Part shown: positions 9,370 to 17,809 of the stretch, in pieces
How the letters are laid out: every line of letters begins with the position of its first letter
How positions within the stretch are numbered: the first letter of the stretch is position 1
Origin: Leptolyngbya sp. DLM2.Bin27
GTDB lineage: Bacteria > Cyanobacteriota > Cyanobacteriia > Phormidesmidales > Phormidesmidaceae
Assembly: GCA_007694115.1 (NCBI GenBank)
Contig: RECJ01000310.1
Location: 1-48,321, forward strand
Direction: 5' to 3'
Length of the DNA: 48,321 nt
Notes under the pieces: model-generated
Told to the model about the DNA's origin: nothing
Seen by the model: the letters and a program-made list of their open reading frames with translations, nothing else
Databases searched by the model: none
Made by a program: the position numbers and the translations under genes

Positions 9370-11835
9370 TCAGCGATCGGGCACCGTTTCCAGCCGCTCT
9401 AGCAGCACGGCCTGACTGTCGGCCAGCTCAAAAGCGGACAAAGCGGCCTGGGAATTTTCTAGCGCTACCCCTGGCGATCGCACCGCCACGCGCCAGCTAT
9501 CGTCGCCGTCGAGCTGGAGCCAGTCAGCTAAAGTCACCGTCAGCGGGTCGCCGCCCATGTGGGCCACCATGGCCACCTGCACCCTACTGCCAGCCTCGGC
9601 GGGGGAGCTGCGCAGCCCGTAAAATACGGTCTGCGCGTCGGTGTGGATACGGTTGAAGCGATCTAGAGTAGATAGGTTTTGGCGTAGCCAGGGGTGGGCG
9701 CGGCGGAAGCGGCGCAGGGCCAGGTTGTAGGCGACTCTGTCTGGGTTTAAGTTCTCTTGCTGTAGCCACACGTTGCAGATGTCGTGGGCGTCTTCCATGA
9801 AGGTTTTGGCCAGGGTTTTGAGGGTGGCTACCTCCATGGCAGGCAGCGGGGTGGTGGCCTGGTCGGCCAGGGTTTGGCAGCGGTGGGCCACGGCATCTAG
9901 GTCGTAGTCGGTTTCCTCAATGGCGTCGTAGAGGCTCTGCATAAACTGGCGTAGCTCCCCCAGCTTGGTAAAGCCCATCGCCTTCAGGCGGGGAAATAGC
10001 TCGGGCCAGTCAAAGGTTTCAGGGATGATCTGCCAGTCTAAAAAGCCTACCGCCTCCTCGGCCACCACCTTGACCCCGTAGCGATCGTCGGTGTTGCGTA
10101 AAAAGCCCCAGGGGGCGTGCATGGTGCAGTTGATAAAATCCATCGGCAGACCGGGGCTAAAGCCGTAGGTCATCAGGGCAATCGCCGGGTTGTCGTAGGC
10201 GCTGTTGAGCACCTGGGGCAGGCCGTCACCCAGGTTCCAGTTGATGTCGAGGCTGGGGTCTACCTGGGTGCCCCGGCGCAGGGTATCGTGGTTGCCGCAG
10301 CCGGTGATCCAGCATTCGCCCTGGTGCATTTGCTCCGTGACGCGCCGCCACTTGCGGTCCCAAAACTGGCGCAGGCTGGGGGTGTTGTGGGCAAAGATCA
10401 GCGGCCCCCACTGAAAGGCGTCAGGCTTAAACTCCACAATGTCGCGGTAGGTGGAGACCTCTTCCCAGTTTTCGGCGGGCCAGGGGCGACCGTCTTCAAA
10501 GATCGAGAACAGGCGGCGCTGGCTGTTGCCGACGGTTTGCAGCACCTCCGCCATGGCGCTGAGGTAGACATCGTCGTACTCCACCTCGCCCGACAGCGGG
10601 TTAAAGAATTTGAAGTCCTGCGCCCCATCAACGCGGATGCCGTCGACGCCGGTGTTGTTTTTGCGCCGCTGCATTTCGAGCAAGATCGCCCGCACCGTAG
10701 GGTTTTGGTGGTTGACATCCTGGCCGTACATGTTGGGGCCTTTCATAAATCGACCGTTGAGCAGGTCGATCGCCTGGTTATCGGCGTGGCCGTAGACAAT
10801 GTCAAAGATCACCTGGATCGGCCCGGTGGGGAAGTTGTGCAGGGTGGCGATAAATTCTACTAGCTCGTCGGGGCGCAGGGTCTCGAGCACCGAGGGGTTG
10901 GTGGCCGAGGAGCCAAAAATCACAATGTCGTAGCCCCAGTTTTGGGTGTTGGGTTTTTTGAGGCTGATTTTGACCGTACCGGGGTCGCGATCCACCGTCT
11001 CGGTGTCGTGGTCTACATCGGCCATGTCGTCGTCTTGCAGGGTAAAGAAGCCGTGGCCCAGGTGGTGTTTGCCCAAATATTCCACCGTGGGCTCGATGGG
11101 CAGCAGCTGCACGGCGTCGTAGCCGACAAAGTTTTGCTCGGCGGTGGTCAGGGGCTGCTGGGCCTTGAGTTTGGCGGCAATGCCTTGATATACCGCTGTC
11201 AGCCCGCTCAGGTAGCCGTTGGGCGAGGCCGTGTTGACGTGGAGCTGGAGAATGTTGCTGGGGGGGTGCACCTGAATCACGCCCTGATCGTCAGCGTCGC
11301 CCAGGGCAAAGTAGTCGAGGTCGGCGCGATCGCGCTCTAGCCCCGACATGTCGTACAGCTCCGCCGGGGCGTAGACGCCGTAGGGCAGCGAGTAGGCCAG
11401 GCAGTCGCCCACCACTTCTACGTCATCGCTGTTCACATCGAGATAGCGCAGCCAATAGAATGAACCCATGCGATCGCGCGTTCCCGCCTGCATGCCCGCC
11501 AGTACCCCCCAAAAGTACTCGCCCTGCTTCTCCAGCTCCACTGTGTCGCGGCGAAAGCGCACTGTCTGCCGAGACTGGACAGGGGCAATTGCTTCCTGGG
11601 GGGTAAAGACCTCCAGGTAAATGTTCTTGGGCTGCACCATATCAGCCCCTAGCTCTGGTATCCAAAAGCCGATCTCGGTGAGGCCGTCCGCCCGGTAGTG
11701 GGCTCCCAGGCGGGTGGCCAGGGTCTGGGCCTTGTGAAACAGAGTTGCGTCAGACTGGTGAACCTGCTCAGCCCAGTCTAACAGGGCTTGGGTTTCGGTT
11801 TCTAGCAGGTGAATGGAGGCAGCGGTGGCGACCAT
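9370..11835 (-). CDS. gghA: GH13-family hydrolase, glucosylglycerol hydrolase (GghA) type
   Basis: This 821-residue alpha-amylase-superfamily enzyme carries the GH13 motifs: region I as DIVYGH (345-350), region II as GIRVDGAQD with nucleophile Asp403, region III as FSIFEDGRPW with acid Glu447, and region IV as GCGNHDTLRR (Asn515-His516-Asp517). Length and the long N-terminal part match the cyanobacterial glucosylglycerol hydrolase (Slr1670/GghA) group, which splits the osmolyte glucosylglycerol into glucose and glycerol. The family is certain; the substrate is inferred from recall of overall similarity. The gene begins 20 bp after glgB, with AAGGA before its ATG, so the two are probably co-transcribed. 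Confidence 0.72.
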   Translation of the reverse strand: MVATAASIHLLETETQALLDWAEQVHQSDATLFHKAQTLATRLGAHYRADGLTEIGFWIPELGADMVQPKNIYLEVFTPQEAIAPVQSRQTVRFRRDTVELEKQGEYFWGVLAGMQAGTRDRMGSFYWLRYLDVNSDDVEVVGDCLAYSLPYGVYAPAELYDMSGLERDRADLDYFALGDADDQGVIQVHPPSNILQLHVNTASPNGYLSGLTAVYQGIAAKLKAQQPLTTAEQNFVGYDAVQLLPIEPTVEYLGKHHLGHGFFTLQDDDMADVDHDTETVDRDPGTVKISLKKPNTQNWGYDIVIFGSSATNPSVLETLRPDELVEFIATLHNFPTGPIQVIFDIVYGHADNQAIDLLNGRFMKGPNMYGQDVNHQNPTVRAILLEMQRRKNNTGVDGIRVDGAQDFKFFNPLSGEVEYDDVYLSAMAEVLQTVGNSQRRLFSIFEDGRPWPAENWEEVSTYRDIVEFKPDAFQWGPLIFAHNTPSLRQFWDRKWRRVTEQMHQGECWITGCGNHDTLRRGTQVDPSLDINWNLGDGLPQVLNSAYDNPAIALMTYGFSPGLPMDFINCTMHAPWGFLRNTDDRYGVKVVAEEAVGFLDWQIIPETFDWPELFPRLKAMGFTKLGELRQFMQSLYDAIEETDYDLDAVAHRCQTLADQATTPLPAMEVATLKTLAKTFMEDAHDICNVWLQQENLNPDRVAYNLALRRFRRAHPWLRQNLSTLDRFNRIHTDAQTVFYGLRSSPAEAGSRVQVAMVAHMGGDPLTVTLADWLQLDGDDSWRVAVRSPGVALENSQAALSAFELADSQAVLLERLETVPDR

Positions 11836-11855
11836 GGGGGTAGTTTCCTTTTTCG

Positions 11856-14108
11856 CTAAACGTTCGCTAGCTTCAACACCACCACCCCCAGGGGTGGTAG
11901 CGTCAAACTCAGAGCCTGGGGCCAGCGGGGGTGATCCCAGCCGTGGGTGTGCTGACCACCGCCGTTACCCACACCGCTGCCGCCGTAGATCACGGCGTCG
12001 CTGTTGAGCCGCTCTGTGTAGTAGCCGGGCTGAGGCACGCCCACCCAATAGTCGTAGCGGGGGGTGGTGGTGAAGTTGCACACCGTCACCACAAACTCAT
12101 CGGAGTGTTGGTCACGGCGAATAAACGACACCACGCTGTTGCCCGCATCGTTGCAGTCGATCCACTCGAAGCCATGGGTGGAAAAGTCGTCGGTATATAG
12201 GGCCGGTTCTTGCTGATAGAGCCGGTTGAGGTCGGCGACAAACTGTTTTAGCTGCTGGTGGGGTGCCTGGGTGAGCAGTCCCCAGTCGAGATCCAGCCAG
12301 CTGTTCCACTCGGTAGTTTGGCCAAACTCCATGCCCATGAACAGGGTCTTCTTGCCTGGGTGGGTGAACATGTAGGCGTAGAGGGCGCGCAGGTTGGCCA
12401 TCTTTTGCCACTCGTCCCCCGGCATTTTTTGGTAAAGACTGCCCTTGCCGTGCACCACCTCGTCATGGGAGAGCGCCAGCATAAAGTTTTCGCTAAAGGC
12501 ATACCAAATCGAAAAGGTAATGCTGTTCTGGTGGTAGCGCCGATGGTCGGGGGCTTCGCTGAAGTAGTGGAGCATGTCGTGCATCCAGCCCATGTTCCAC
12601 TTAAAGTTAAAGCCCAGCCCACCGATATAGGTAGGCCGTGACACGTTGGGCCAGGCCGTTGACTCTTCTGCAATCGAGAGCACACCGGGGTAGTAGCCAA
12701 AAATTAGGGTGTTGAGCTGGCTGAGCAGATCGACGGCTTCTAGATTCTCGCGGCCACCAAACTGGTTGGGCACCCATTCGCCATCCTTGCGATCGTAGTC
12801 GAGGTAGAGCATGGAGGCCACCGCATCCACCCGAATGCCGTCGATATGGTACTTCTCAAACCAAAACAGGGCGTTGGCAATTAAAAAGTTGCGTACCTCG
12901 TTGCGGGAATAGTTGAACACTAGGGTGCCCCACTCCCTATGCTCGCCCTTGCGGGGGTCGGCATGTTCGTAGAGGTGGGTGCCGTCAAAAAAGGCCAGCC
13001 CGTGGGCGTCTTTAGGAAAATGGCCCGGCACCCAGTCGACAATTACGCCAATGCCCTGGGCGTGGCACTGGTCGACGAAATACATAAAATCCTGCGGGGT
13101 GCCAAAGCGCGACGTGGGGGCAAAATGCCCGGCCACCTGGTAGCCCCAGGAGCCATCGAAGGGGTGCTCGGCTACGGGCAGCACCTCAATGTGGGTATGG
13201 CCCAACTCCTTCACGTAGGGAATCAGCCGATCCGCCAGCTCCCGATAGGTGAGAAACCGCGCCTCGGGCTTTTGGCTCACCCGCACCGCCGTCCCAGCTG
13301 CTGGGGGGTTATCCATGCCCTCATGCAGCCAAGACCCCAAATGCATTTCGTACACCGAAATCGGCTGCTCTTGGGGCTCACTGTGACGACGCTGCTCCAT
13401 CCAGTCCTGGTCGTGCCACTGGTAGCTCAAGTCGGTCACCACCGACGCCGTATCGGGCCGCACCTGCTGCTGATAGCCGTAGGGGTCAGACTTGAGGTAG
13501 ACATGCCCCGCCTGGTTTTTGATCTCAAATTTGTACAGCTCGCCGATGCCTAGCTCAGGGATAAATAAATCCCAGACCCCCCCCTGGAGCAGGCGCATCT
13601 GGTGCTTGCGCCCATCCCACTGGTTAAACTGGCCCACCACAGAGACGTTGCGGGCATTGGGTGCCCAAACGGCAAAATAGACCCCCTCGACCCCCTCGAC
13701 CTCAACGTGGTGGGCACCCATCTTCTCGTAGATGACGTGGTGGTTGCCTTCGCCAAAGAGGTAGATGTCATACTCGCTCAGCAGCGGTGACTTAAAGGCA
13801 TAGGGGTCACGGATCACCCGCTCGTGGCCGTTTTCTGTAAACTTAAGCAAATAATTTTTGTCCGGCTGGCCCGCCATCTCACATTCAAAAAAGTGTTGAT
13901 GATGCACCGACACCATGGCATATTCTTGCTGATCTTCGGGCCTGATTACCCAGGCGGCGTCGGCGTCGGGCAAGTAGGCCCGAATCACCCAGCTAGAGTG
14001 ACCATTAGCCTGATCTAGGGCATGGGAACCCAATATCTCAAACGGGTTACTGTGCCGATTCTCTACAACGCGGTAAACCTGGTCGGAGGAAAGGGTTGCA
14101 GAAGACAT
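11856..14108 (-). CDS. glgB: 1,4-alpha-glucan branching enzyme GlgB
   Basis: This is a 750-residue glycogen branching enzyme, which makes alpha-1,6 branches in glycogen. Visible parts in order are an N-terminal glycogen-binding segment (NPFEILGSH near residue 21), a CBM48-type module (YFAVWAPNARNVSVVGQFN near 144), and the GH13 barrel with DGSWGYQVAGHFAPTSRFG (318-336), nucleophile Asp428 in GIRVDAVASM, acid Glu in IAEEST (479-484) and the LSHDEVVHGKGSL block. The C-terminal beta domain is complete. I chose ATG 14108 (MSSATLSSDQVYRVV) because this is where other cyanobacterial GlgB proteins begin; a longer frame runs to 14186 and would enter the hairpin at 14163-14218. Confidence 0.95.
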   Translation of the reverse strand: MSSATLSSDQVYRVVENRHSNPFEILGSHALDQANGHSSWVIRAYLPDADAAWVIRPEDQQEYAMVSVHHQHFFECEMAGQPDKNYLLKFTENGHERVIRDPYAFKSPLLSEYDIYLFGEGNHHVIYEKMGAHHVEVEGVEGVYFAVWAPNARNVSVVGQFNQWDGRKHQMRLLQGGVWDLFIPELGIGELYKFEIKNQAGHVYLKSDPYGYQQQVRPDTASVVTDLSYQWHDQDWMEQRRHSEPQEQPISVYEMHLGSWLHEGMDNPPAAGTAVRVSQKPEARFLTYRELADRLIPYVKELGHTHIEVLPVAEHPFDGSWGYQVAGHFAPTSRFGTPQDFMYFVDQCHAQGIGVIVDWVPGHFPKDAHGLAFFDGTHLYEHADPRKGEHREWGTLVFNYSRNEVRNFLIANALFWFEKYHIDGIRVDAVASMLYLDYDRKDGEWVPNQFGGRENLEAVDLLSQLNTLIFGYYPGVLSIAEESTAWPNVSRPTYIGGLGFNFKWNMGWMHDMLHYFSEAPDHRRYHQNSITFSIWYAFSENFMLALSHDEVVHGKGSLYQKMPGDEWQKMANLRALYAYMFTHPGKKTLFMGMEFGQTTEWNSWLDLDWGLLTQAPHQQLKQFVADLNRLYQQEPALYTDDFSTHGFEWIDCNDAGNSVVSFIRRDQHSDEFVVTVCNFTTTPRYDYWVGVPQPGYYTERLNSDAVIYGGSGVGNGGGQHTHGWDHPRWPQALSLTLPPLGVVVLKLANV

Positions 14109-14162
14109 AAAAACTTGGTGTAACTGTTGGTCTGTAGCTGTTGGTCTGTAGCTGTCCCCAAT

Positions 14163-14218
14163 GGGCCTGCGGCTAGCGAGTAGCAACCTCAGGGCTGCTA
14201 CTCGCTAGCCGCAGGCCC
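14163..14218. promoter_or_regulatory. Perfect 23-bp stem hairpin upstream of glgB
   Basis: Arm 14163-14185 (begins GGGCCTGCGGCTAGCG) and arm 14196-14218 are exact reverse complements with a 10-nt loop. It sits 55 bp upstream of the glgB start and has no T-tract on either strand. It could be a leader structure in the glgB mRNA or a mobile palindromic repeat. Confidence 0.6.
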
Positions 14219-14283
14219 TGGCCACATGCAGGCCATCGCTAAGGGCCAACCTAAAAAACATTTGCCGCGCCACGCATCTATCT

Positions 14284-14353
14284 ATGGGCAGAGGTCTAGG
14301 GGCAGAGGTCTGTGGGCAGAGGTCTAGGGGCAGAGGTCTATGGGTAAAGGTCT
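14284..14353. repeat. 14-bp direct tandem repeat, five units
   Basis: Five head-to-tail 14-mers of the form (A/G)(T/G)GGGCAGAGGTCT cover 14284-14353, and a degraded sixth follows to 14367. Units alternate ATGGG/AGGGG/GTGGG, giving a 28-bp higher order. It lies upstream of glgB in a non-coding stretch. An open frame of 150 codons on the plus strand crosses it but shows no protein-like features. Confidence 0.75.
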
Positions 14354-14531
14354 ACAGACAGATATGTGTACCCTCCAGCTGTGGATCTCTGCCCAGCACT
14401 CTGAAGCGGCAATCAACCCACCGATTCGCTAACGCGAAAACCCTTAATTATGATGTGGAATTACCTTTCTGCCTTCATTTTGCCTTAATGTACCAGGGGA
14501 AATCTCCAGCTGGACTTGGTATAAATCATCA

Positions 14532-14570
14532 AAAACCGGGTGCATCATATTGTCTGGTGCACCCGGTTTT
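14532..14570 (-). terminator. Intrinsic terminator of the small lipoprotein gene
   Basis: AAAACCGGGTGCA (14532-14544) and TGCACCCGGTTTT (14558-14570) form a 13-bp stem with a 13-nt loop. On the minus strand the stem ends in CCCGGTTTTT, a U-tract. It lies 41 bp after the stop codon of the gene at 14611-14787. The stem is also terminator-like on the plus strand. Confidence 0.75.
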
Positions 14571-14610
14571 GAACGGCATTAACCTATATCTGTTGAGCGT
14601 TCTAATCTCG

Positions 14611-14787
14611 CTACGGGGTGCCTGGGGTACCAGGGGTGCCGCCGGGTTCTTCGGGAGTTACCGGATCTACCGGATCTACTGGATCAGCAGGAGTATCTCC
14701 AGGCGGGGGTGCTCCCGGATCACAGGCAACGCTTAACACCGATATGCCTGCAACTAGGGGCAGGGCAAGTAACCATTTGGACTTCAT
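14611..14787 (-). CDS. Small Pro/Asp-rich lipoprotein, 58 residues
   Basis: The frame runs ATG 14787 to TAG 14611. It encodes MKSKWLLALPLVAGISVLSV, then AC, a textbook lipoprotein signal with lipobox LSVAC-like and the modified Cys near residue 22. The mature part is only about 37 residues, with repeats DPVDPVDPVTP and GTPGTPGTP, so it should be an extended, unstructured tether at the membrane. AAGGA lies about 10 nt before the start and a strong terminator follows at 14532-14570. Together these support a real, single-gene transcription unit. The function is unknown and I recognise no family. Confidence 0.7.
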   Translation of the reverse strand: MKSKWLLALPLVAGISVLSVACDPGAPPPGDTPADPVDPVDPVTPEEPGGTPGTPGTP

Positions 14788-15160
14788 TGGAAATACTTCC
14801 TTATTACGTCACTACGATCTCGGGTCTGATCCGAGTCCCTCAATCTGAATTGTTTGAGAGATCAAAGCGCCAGATGTAAAGCATAAAAACCCATTGAGCT
14901 GCTGGATGAAAACATCTCAATTGAGCACGATGCCGATAATATAAAATGATTTTGGCAAGAATGTGGCTTTTTTGGCTAAAAAATGCCAAATCTTGGCAAT
15001 TTATCCCTTTGGACATACTCCTTAAGGGTGAGAATTAGGGGTGTTTGTCCTGGGGCAATGCTGTAGATGGGGGTTGCTGAACGGCAGGATGAACTTGGGT
15101 ACGGGCGCACAACTGTGCGCCCCTGCGGGAACCTCAGTTGGGGTTAGGTTAGGGGCGAGT
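14788..15160. other. Intergenic region with hairpins, no gene seen
   Basis: No coding frame is supported. It should contain the promoter of the small lipoprotein gene. A T/A hairpin TGGCTTTTTT-ggct-AAAAAATGCCA lies at 14964-14988 within a TTGGCAA-rich stretch. A dispersed GGGCGCAC-aact-GTGCGCCC hairpin lies at 15103-15122, close to the end of the kinase-like gene. Confidence 0.5.
15103..15122. repeat. Dispersed short hairpin GGGCGCAC-aact-GTGCGCCC
   Basis: An 8-bp perfect stem with a 4-nt loop; both arms are identical to those at 2467-2486. It lies 38 bp beyond the 3' end of the kinase-like gene and has no T-tract. Confidence 0.6.
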
Positions 15161-16825
15161 TTACAAGGTTTTGGTTTCTAGCGGCAAAAACACCGTCAGC
15201 ACCTCACCGGCCTGGGCCCGCTGCCGCACGATCAGCTTGCCGCCTAGGGCCTGAAACAGGTTTTTGGTGGCATTGAGGTTGAGGCTGAGGCCGCCGGTTT
15301 CGGGCTGAAACATCAGCAGCTGCCCCAAGGCCTTAAACGGTGACGAGAAGGGATCTACCTCGGGCTGGGACTCGCTGCCTTCGGGTGGCAATGACTGAAA
15401 TTGCAGCTTGAGCTGGTGGCCGGCCAGGGTGACGGCCAGCTCGATATGGCTATAGGGGGGCAGGCTGTGGGTAAAGCGGTCAATCAGCCCGGTGAGTACC
15501 TGGGTGAGCATGGCTGGGTCGGTGTTGACCATGGGCAGGCAGGGGGGCACGTTTACCGTCAAACTTAGGTTGCGGCGGCTGGCCTGCTGCTGCCAGCGGG
15601 GGATAGCATCGTCAAACAGCTGGTTGAGGGAAATAGCCGACAGGGGCGATCGCGGCCTGGCCGCCCGGTCGGTCTCTAGCTCGACGGCGCGAAAGATCAG
15701 GCTGAAACGATCGATCTGCTGGGTGCATTCGCGGTCGATCTGGCGCAGGCGTTTGGCGGCTTCTTCGCTGGTGTCTTTGCGTTTGAGCAGCGATCGCGTC
15801 AGGGTGCGAATGGTGGTCAGGGGCGTGCGAATCTCGTGGGCCATCGCCTTAAGCAACTCGGTGTCGGAGCTGTCTGCCGGCGGATCTGACACTACGGCAG
15901 GGGCGACCCCGGCCTTGACTTGAGGCGCAAAGCTGGGGTTAGCATCGGTTTGAAAAGCAGCCAGGGTCGGGCGGGCGGGCAGCGCCAGCCGTGCCGAGGC
16001 CGATGGCTGAGGCTCACCATAGGGCTCTAGTTGACTGGGGCGCAGCTGATCCATCAGCAGATGGCTGTAGCGAGTCACCAGGCGATAGTCGGGGGCTACC
16101 GGGGGAAACTGATCGATCAATCGGTCTAGGGTCTGCCGCAGTGGGGGACGACTGGCGACGATGCGATCGCGCAGCTGTTGCCAAGCCTGGCCCACCACCT
16201 CTGGGTCAAAGGAAAACTGAAACTGCGGTAGCCCATGACCATTTTGCCCCAGCAACAGCAGCAGGCTAAAGCGCTGGGTCAACAGCAGACAAAAGCGTTC
16301 CCCCAAGAGCGGGTCGTTACTGGCCAGGGGCACCATCTGCAAATCGCAGGCCGGCCCTTTAGCCGACCCTCTAGCCGACCCTCTGGCCTGACCGGGCAGC
16401 AGCGGGCGCGTGACCGATAGAATTTGCTCCAGCGGTTCGGGCACCAGCAGCCAGTGAGACAGTCGCTGCCCCATGAGACGGTCGGGCAGCACTGGAAATG
16501 GCCCGGAGAGTACGCCACCCATCAGGGGCAGCAGCCCGCTAGCGCCCGGTGTCCCTGGGCTAGCAGCTTGAGGCAGTTCTAGCAGCAGTTTGATCAGAGC
16601 GGCGAGCCCCCCCAGCCATTCTTGCTCAGCTTGGATGTAGGCCTGGGGCGAGGCCCCCGATCTCCCGCCTAGAAAGCCTAGAGCTGTCTCATTCCTCCAG
16701 CCAGCAGTCTCTGCCCCTAGGCTAGAGGCCGAGGGCTGCTCATTGAGCAGGGGACTGAGGGGTAGAAACGAGTTCACCAAGGAGTATCTGTCTCTAAATA
16801 GTTTGCTGCGGTATCGGTACCACAT
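15161..16825 (-). CDS. Histidine-kinase-like protein with degenerate ATPase domain
   Basis: This 554-residue protein has no transmembrane segment. The first 270 residues form an unrecognised sensor-like region, followed by a Pro/Ala linker. A HisKA dimerisation helix then follows with the H-box ELLKAMAHEIRTPLTTIR (His330). The HATPase_c domain is poor: where an N-box Asn is expected the sequence is LTGLIDRFTHSLPP (about 444-456), no DxGxG motif is visible, and only a late GGLSLNLNATKNLF (511-524) resembles a G-box. ATP binding is doubtful, so it may be a scaffold, pseudo-kinase or phosphotransfer partner. Upstream lies a ComFB-like gene in the same direction (113-bp gap). No response regulator is adjacent. 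Confidence 0.75.
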   Translation of the reverse strand: MWYRYRSKLFRDRYSLVNSFLPLSPLLNEQPSASSLGAETAGWRNETALGFLGGRSGASPQAYIQAEQEWLGGLAALIKLLLELPQAASPGTPGASGLLPLMGGVLSGPFPVLPDRLMGQRLSHWLLVPEPLEQILSVTRPLLPGQARGSARGSAKGPACDLQMVPLASNDPLLGERFCLLLTQRFSLLLLLGQNGHGLPQFQFSFDPEVVGQAWQQLRDRIVASRPPLRQTLDRLIDQFPPVAPDYRLVTRYSHLLMDQLRPSQLEPYGEPQPSASARLALPARPTLAAFQTDANPSFAPQVKAGVAPAVVSDPPADSSDTELLKAMAHEIRTPLTTIRTLTRSLLKRKDTSEEAAKRLRQIDRECTQQIDRFSLIFRAVELETDRAARPRSPLSAISLNQLFDDAIPRWQQQASRRNLSLTVNVPPCLPMVNTDPAMLTQVLTGLIDRFTHSLPPYSHIELAVTLAGHQLKLQFQSLPPEGSESQPEVDPFSSPFKALGQLLMFQPETGGLSLNLNATKNLFQALGGKLIVRQRAQAGEVLTVFLPLETKTL

Positions 16826-16938
16826 TCAGCCGGTTGCCCAAGGCAGACAACTGGGCCGCTATTACGAGACTACGTCCTCAGCGAAAATTGATCTATGGGT
16901 AGAACCGAACGGAAACCCGGCCATGCCCCACCGACTTC

Positions 16939-17295
16939 CTAGCCAAACCAGTTGGAGGGAATTGGCCCAGCCTCAGCCCGCAGAGCATCTGGGCGATACC
17001 GCCAAACCTCGGTGCGCCCCAGCAGAGCATCGATGCCCTGATGAATCAGCTGATTAATCTGCTCGTGCTGGTCGGAGGAGTAACAACGGTCAGGGGACTC
17101 AAGGCCGCAGGCGGTGCCACCTTCCATGGCGACGTAGACTACCGGCAGCCGAGCCAGTACGTAGGTGGTTAGTTTTTGTCGTAGCTCAGGGACAGCGAAA
17201 ATCTGGCGATATTCGTATAGCGGATAGGCAGCCAGGATATCGTCAATCTTGTCTGTTACGATCGGTAAAGTTAGGTTGACAATGGCTTGAGTCAT
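16939..17295 (-). CDS. ComFB-like (late competence) small protein
   Basis: This 118-residue soluble protein has an N-terminal helix (IVNLTLPIVTDKIDDILAAY), the stretch ELRQKLTTYVLARLPVVYVA with MEGG following, then a helix QINQLIHQGIDALLG. The order helix, then K-L-x-x-Y-x-L-x-x-LP-x-x-Y-x, then a terminal helix fits the ComFB family. Cyanobacterial members of that family have been reported as cyclic-di-nucleotide receptors. Extra Cys residues (Cys63, Cys71) lie in the middle loop. It is followed by the kinase-like gene. The assignment is by pattern, not by search, and the ligand is unknown. Confidence 0.55.
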   Translation of the reverse strand: MTQAIVNLTLPIVTDKIDDILAAYPLYEYRQIFAVPELRQKLTTYVLARLPVVYVAMEGGTACGLESPDRCYSSDQHEQINQLIHQGIDALLGRTEVWRYRPDALRAEAGPIPSNWFG

Positions 17296-17809
17296 GCGAG
17301 TTCATCTCCAGGGTTGTTGGGCGGCAAAGTCAGAAATTATGGCAATCTATTCAGACCAGGAATTGATCTAAACAAGCGAATAACAGGCTTGAAGCAATGT
17401 TTAAAAGGAAAAACAGTTTTCAGAGAGTAGATGAACCCACGTCAGAAATCACCTTTGAGTTGGCTGTGAGTTGACCGCTAATGCCAGAGGCTAGGCCCAG
17501 GCTCAACCTCGAAGCGCAACCTCTTGAAGCGCAACCTCTTGCCAACGACCTTAGGTATTCCCTATCGATAACCTTAGTATTCTCTACAGGAGAGCCCCAA
17601 GAACTAGGGCTCTATCTAAGTTTTAGAAAGAAATTATTTTTCTCTTGCAGACGCCTACGAAAACTATGTAAAGTGAAGCGTTTCTCAACCGTTGTTGTTG
17701 CTAGCAGGAGTGGTATTCTCCCATTCATTACGTTGTGTGATCTTGCGTTGTGTGATCTGCTGGGTGGGGTTGACCTCGCTCAATCGCCGATGGGGTAGGA
17801 GGTTTAGGG
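17296..17809. other. Intergenic region with two small tandem duplications
   Basis: This is the divergent control region between the ComFB-like gene and the gene at 17810. It holds a tandem 15-mer GAAGCGCAACCTCTT (two copies around 17509-17538) and a duplicated CGTTGTGTGATCT (two copies around 17731-17758). A 105-codon plus-strand frame crosses it but has no protein-like features, and I do not call it. Confidence 0.45.

Noticed and set aside
10117-10863. A 248-codon plus-strand frame
   Set aside because: It is antisense to the GH13 hydrolase core that holds all catalytic motifs, and the translation has no domain-like pattern.
14284-14353. CRISPR-like array
   Set aside because: Units are contiguous 14-mers with no unique spacers, and there are no cas genes in the window.
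14284-14848. Plus-strand frames across the 14-bp repeat and the GVPGVPPGSSG stretch
   Set aside because: They are explained by tandem repeats and by the minus-strand lipoprotein gene at 14611-14787, which has a signal peptide, ribosome binding site and terminator.
17481-17798. A 105-codon plus-strand frame
   Set aside because: It contains two small tandem DNA duplications, has no ribosome binding site and ends just before a well-supported start at 17810.
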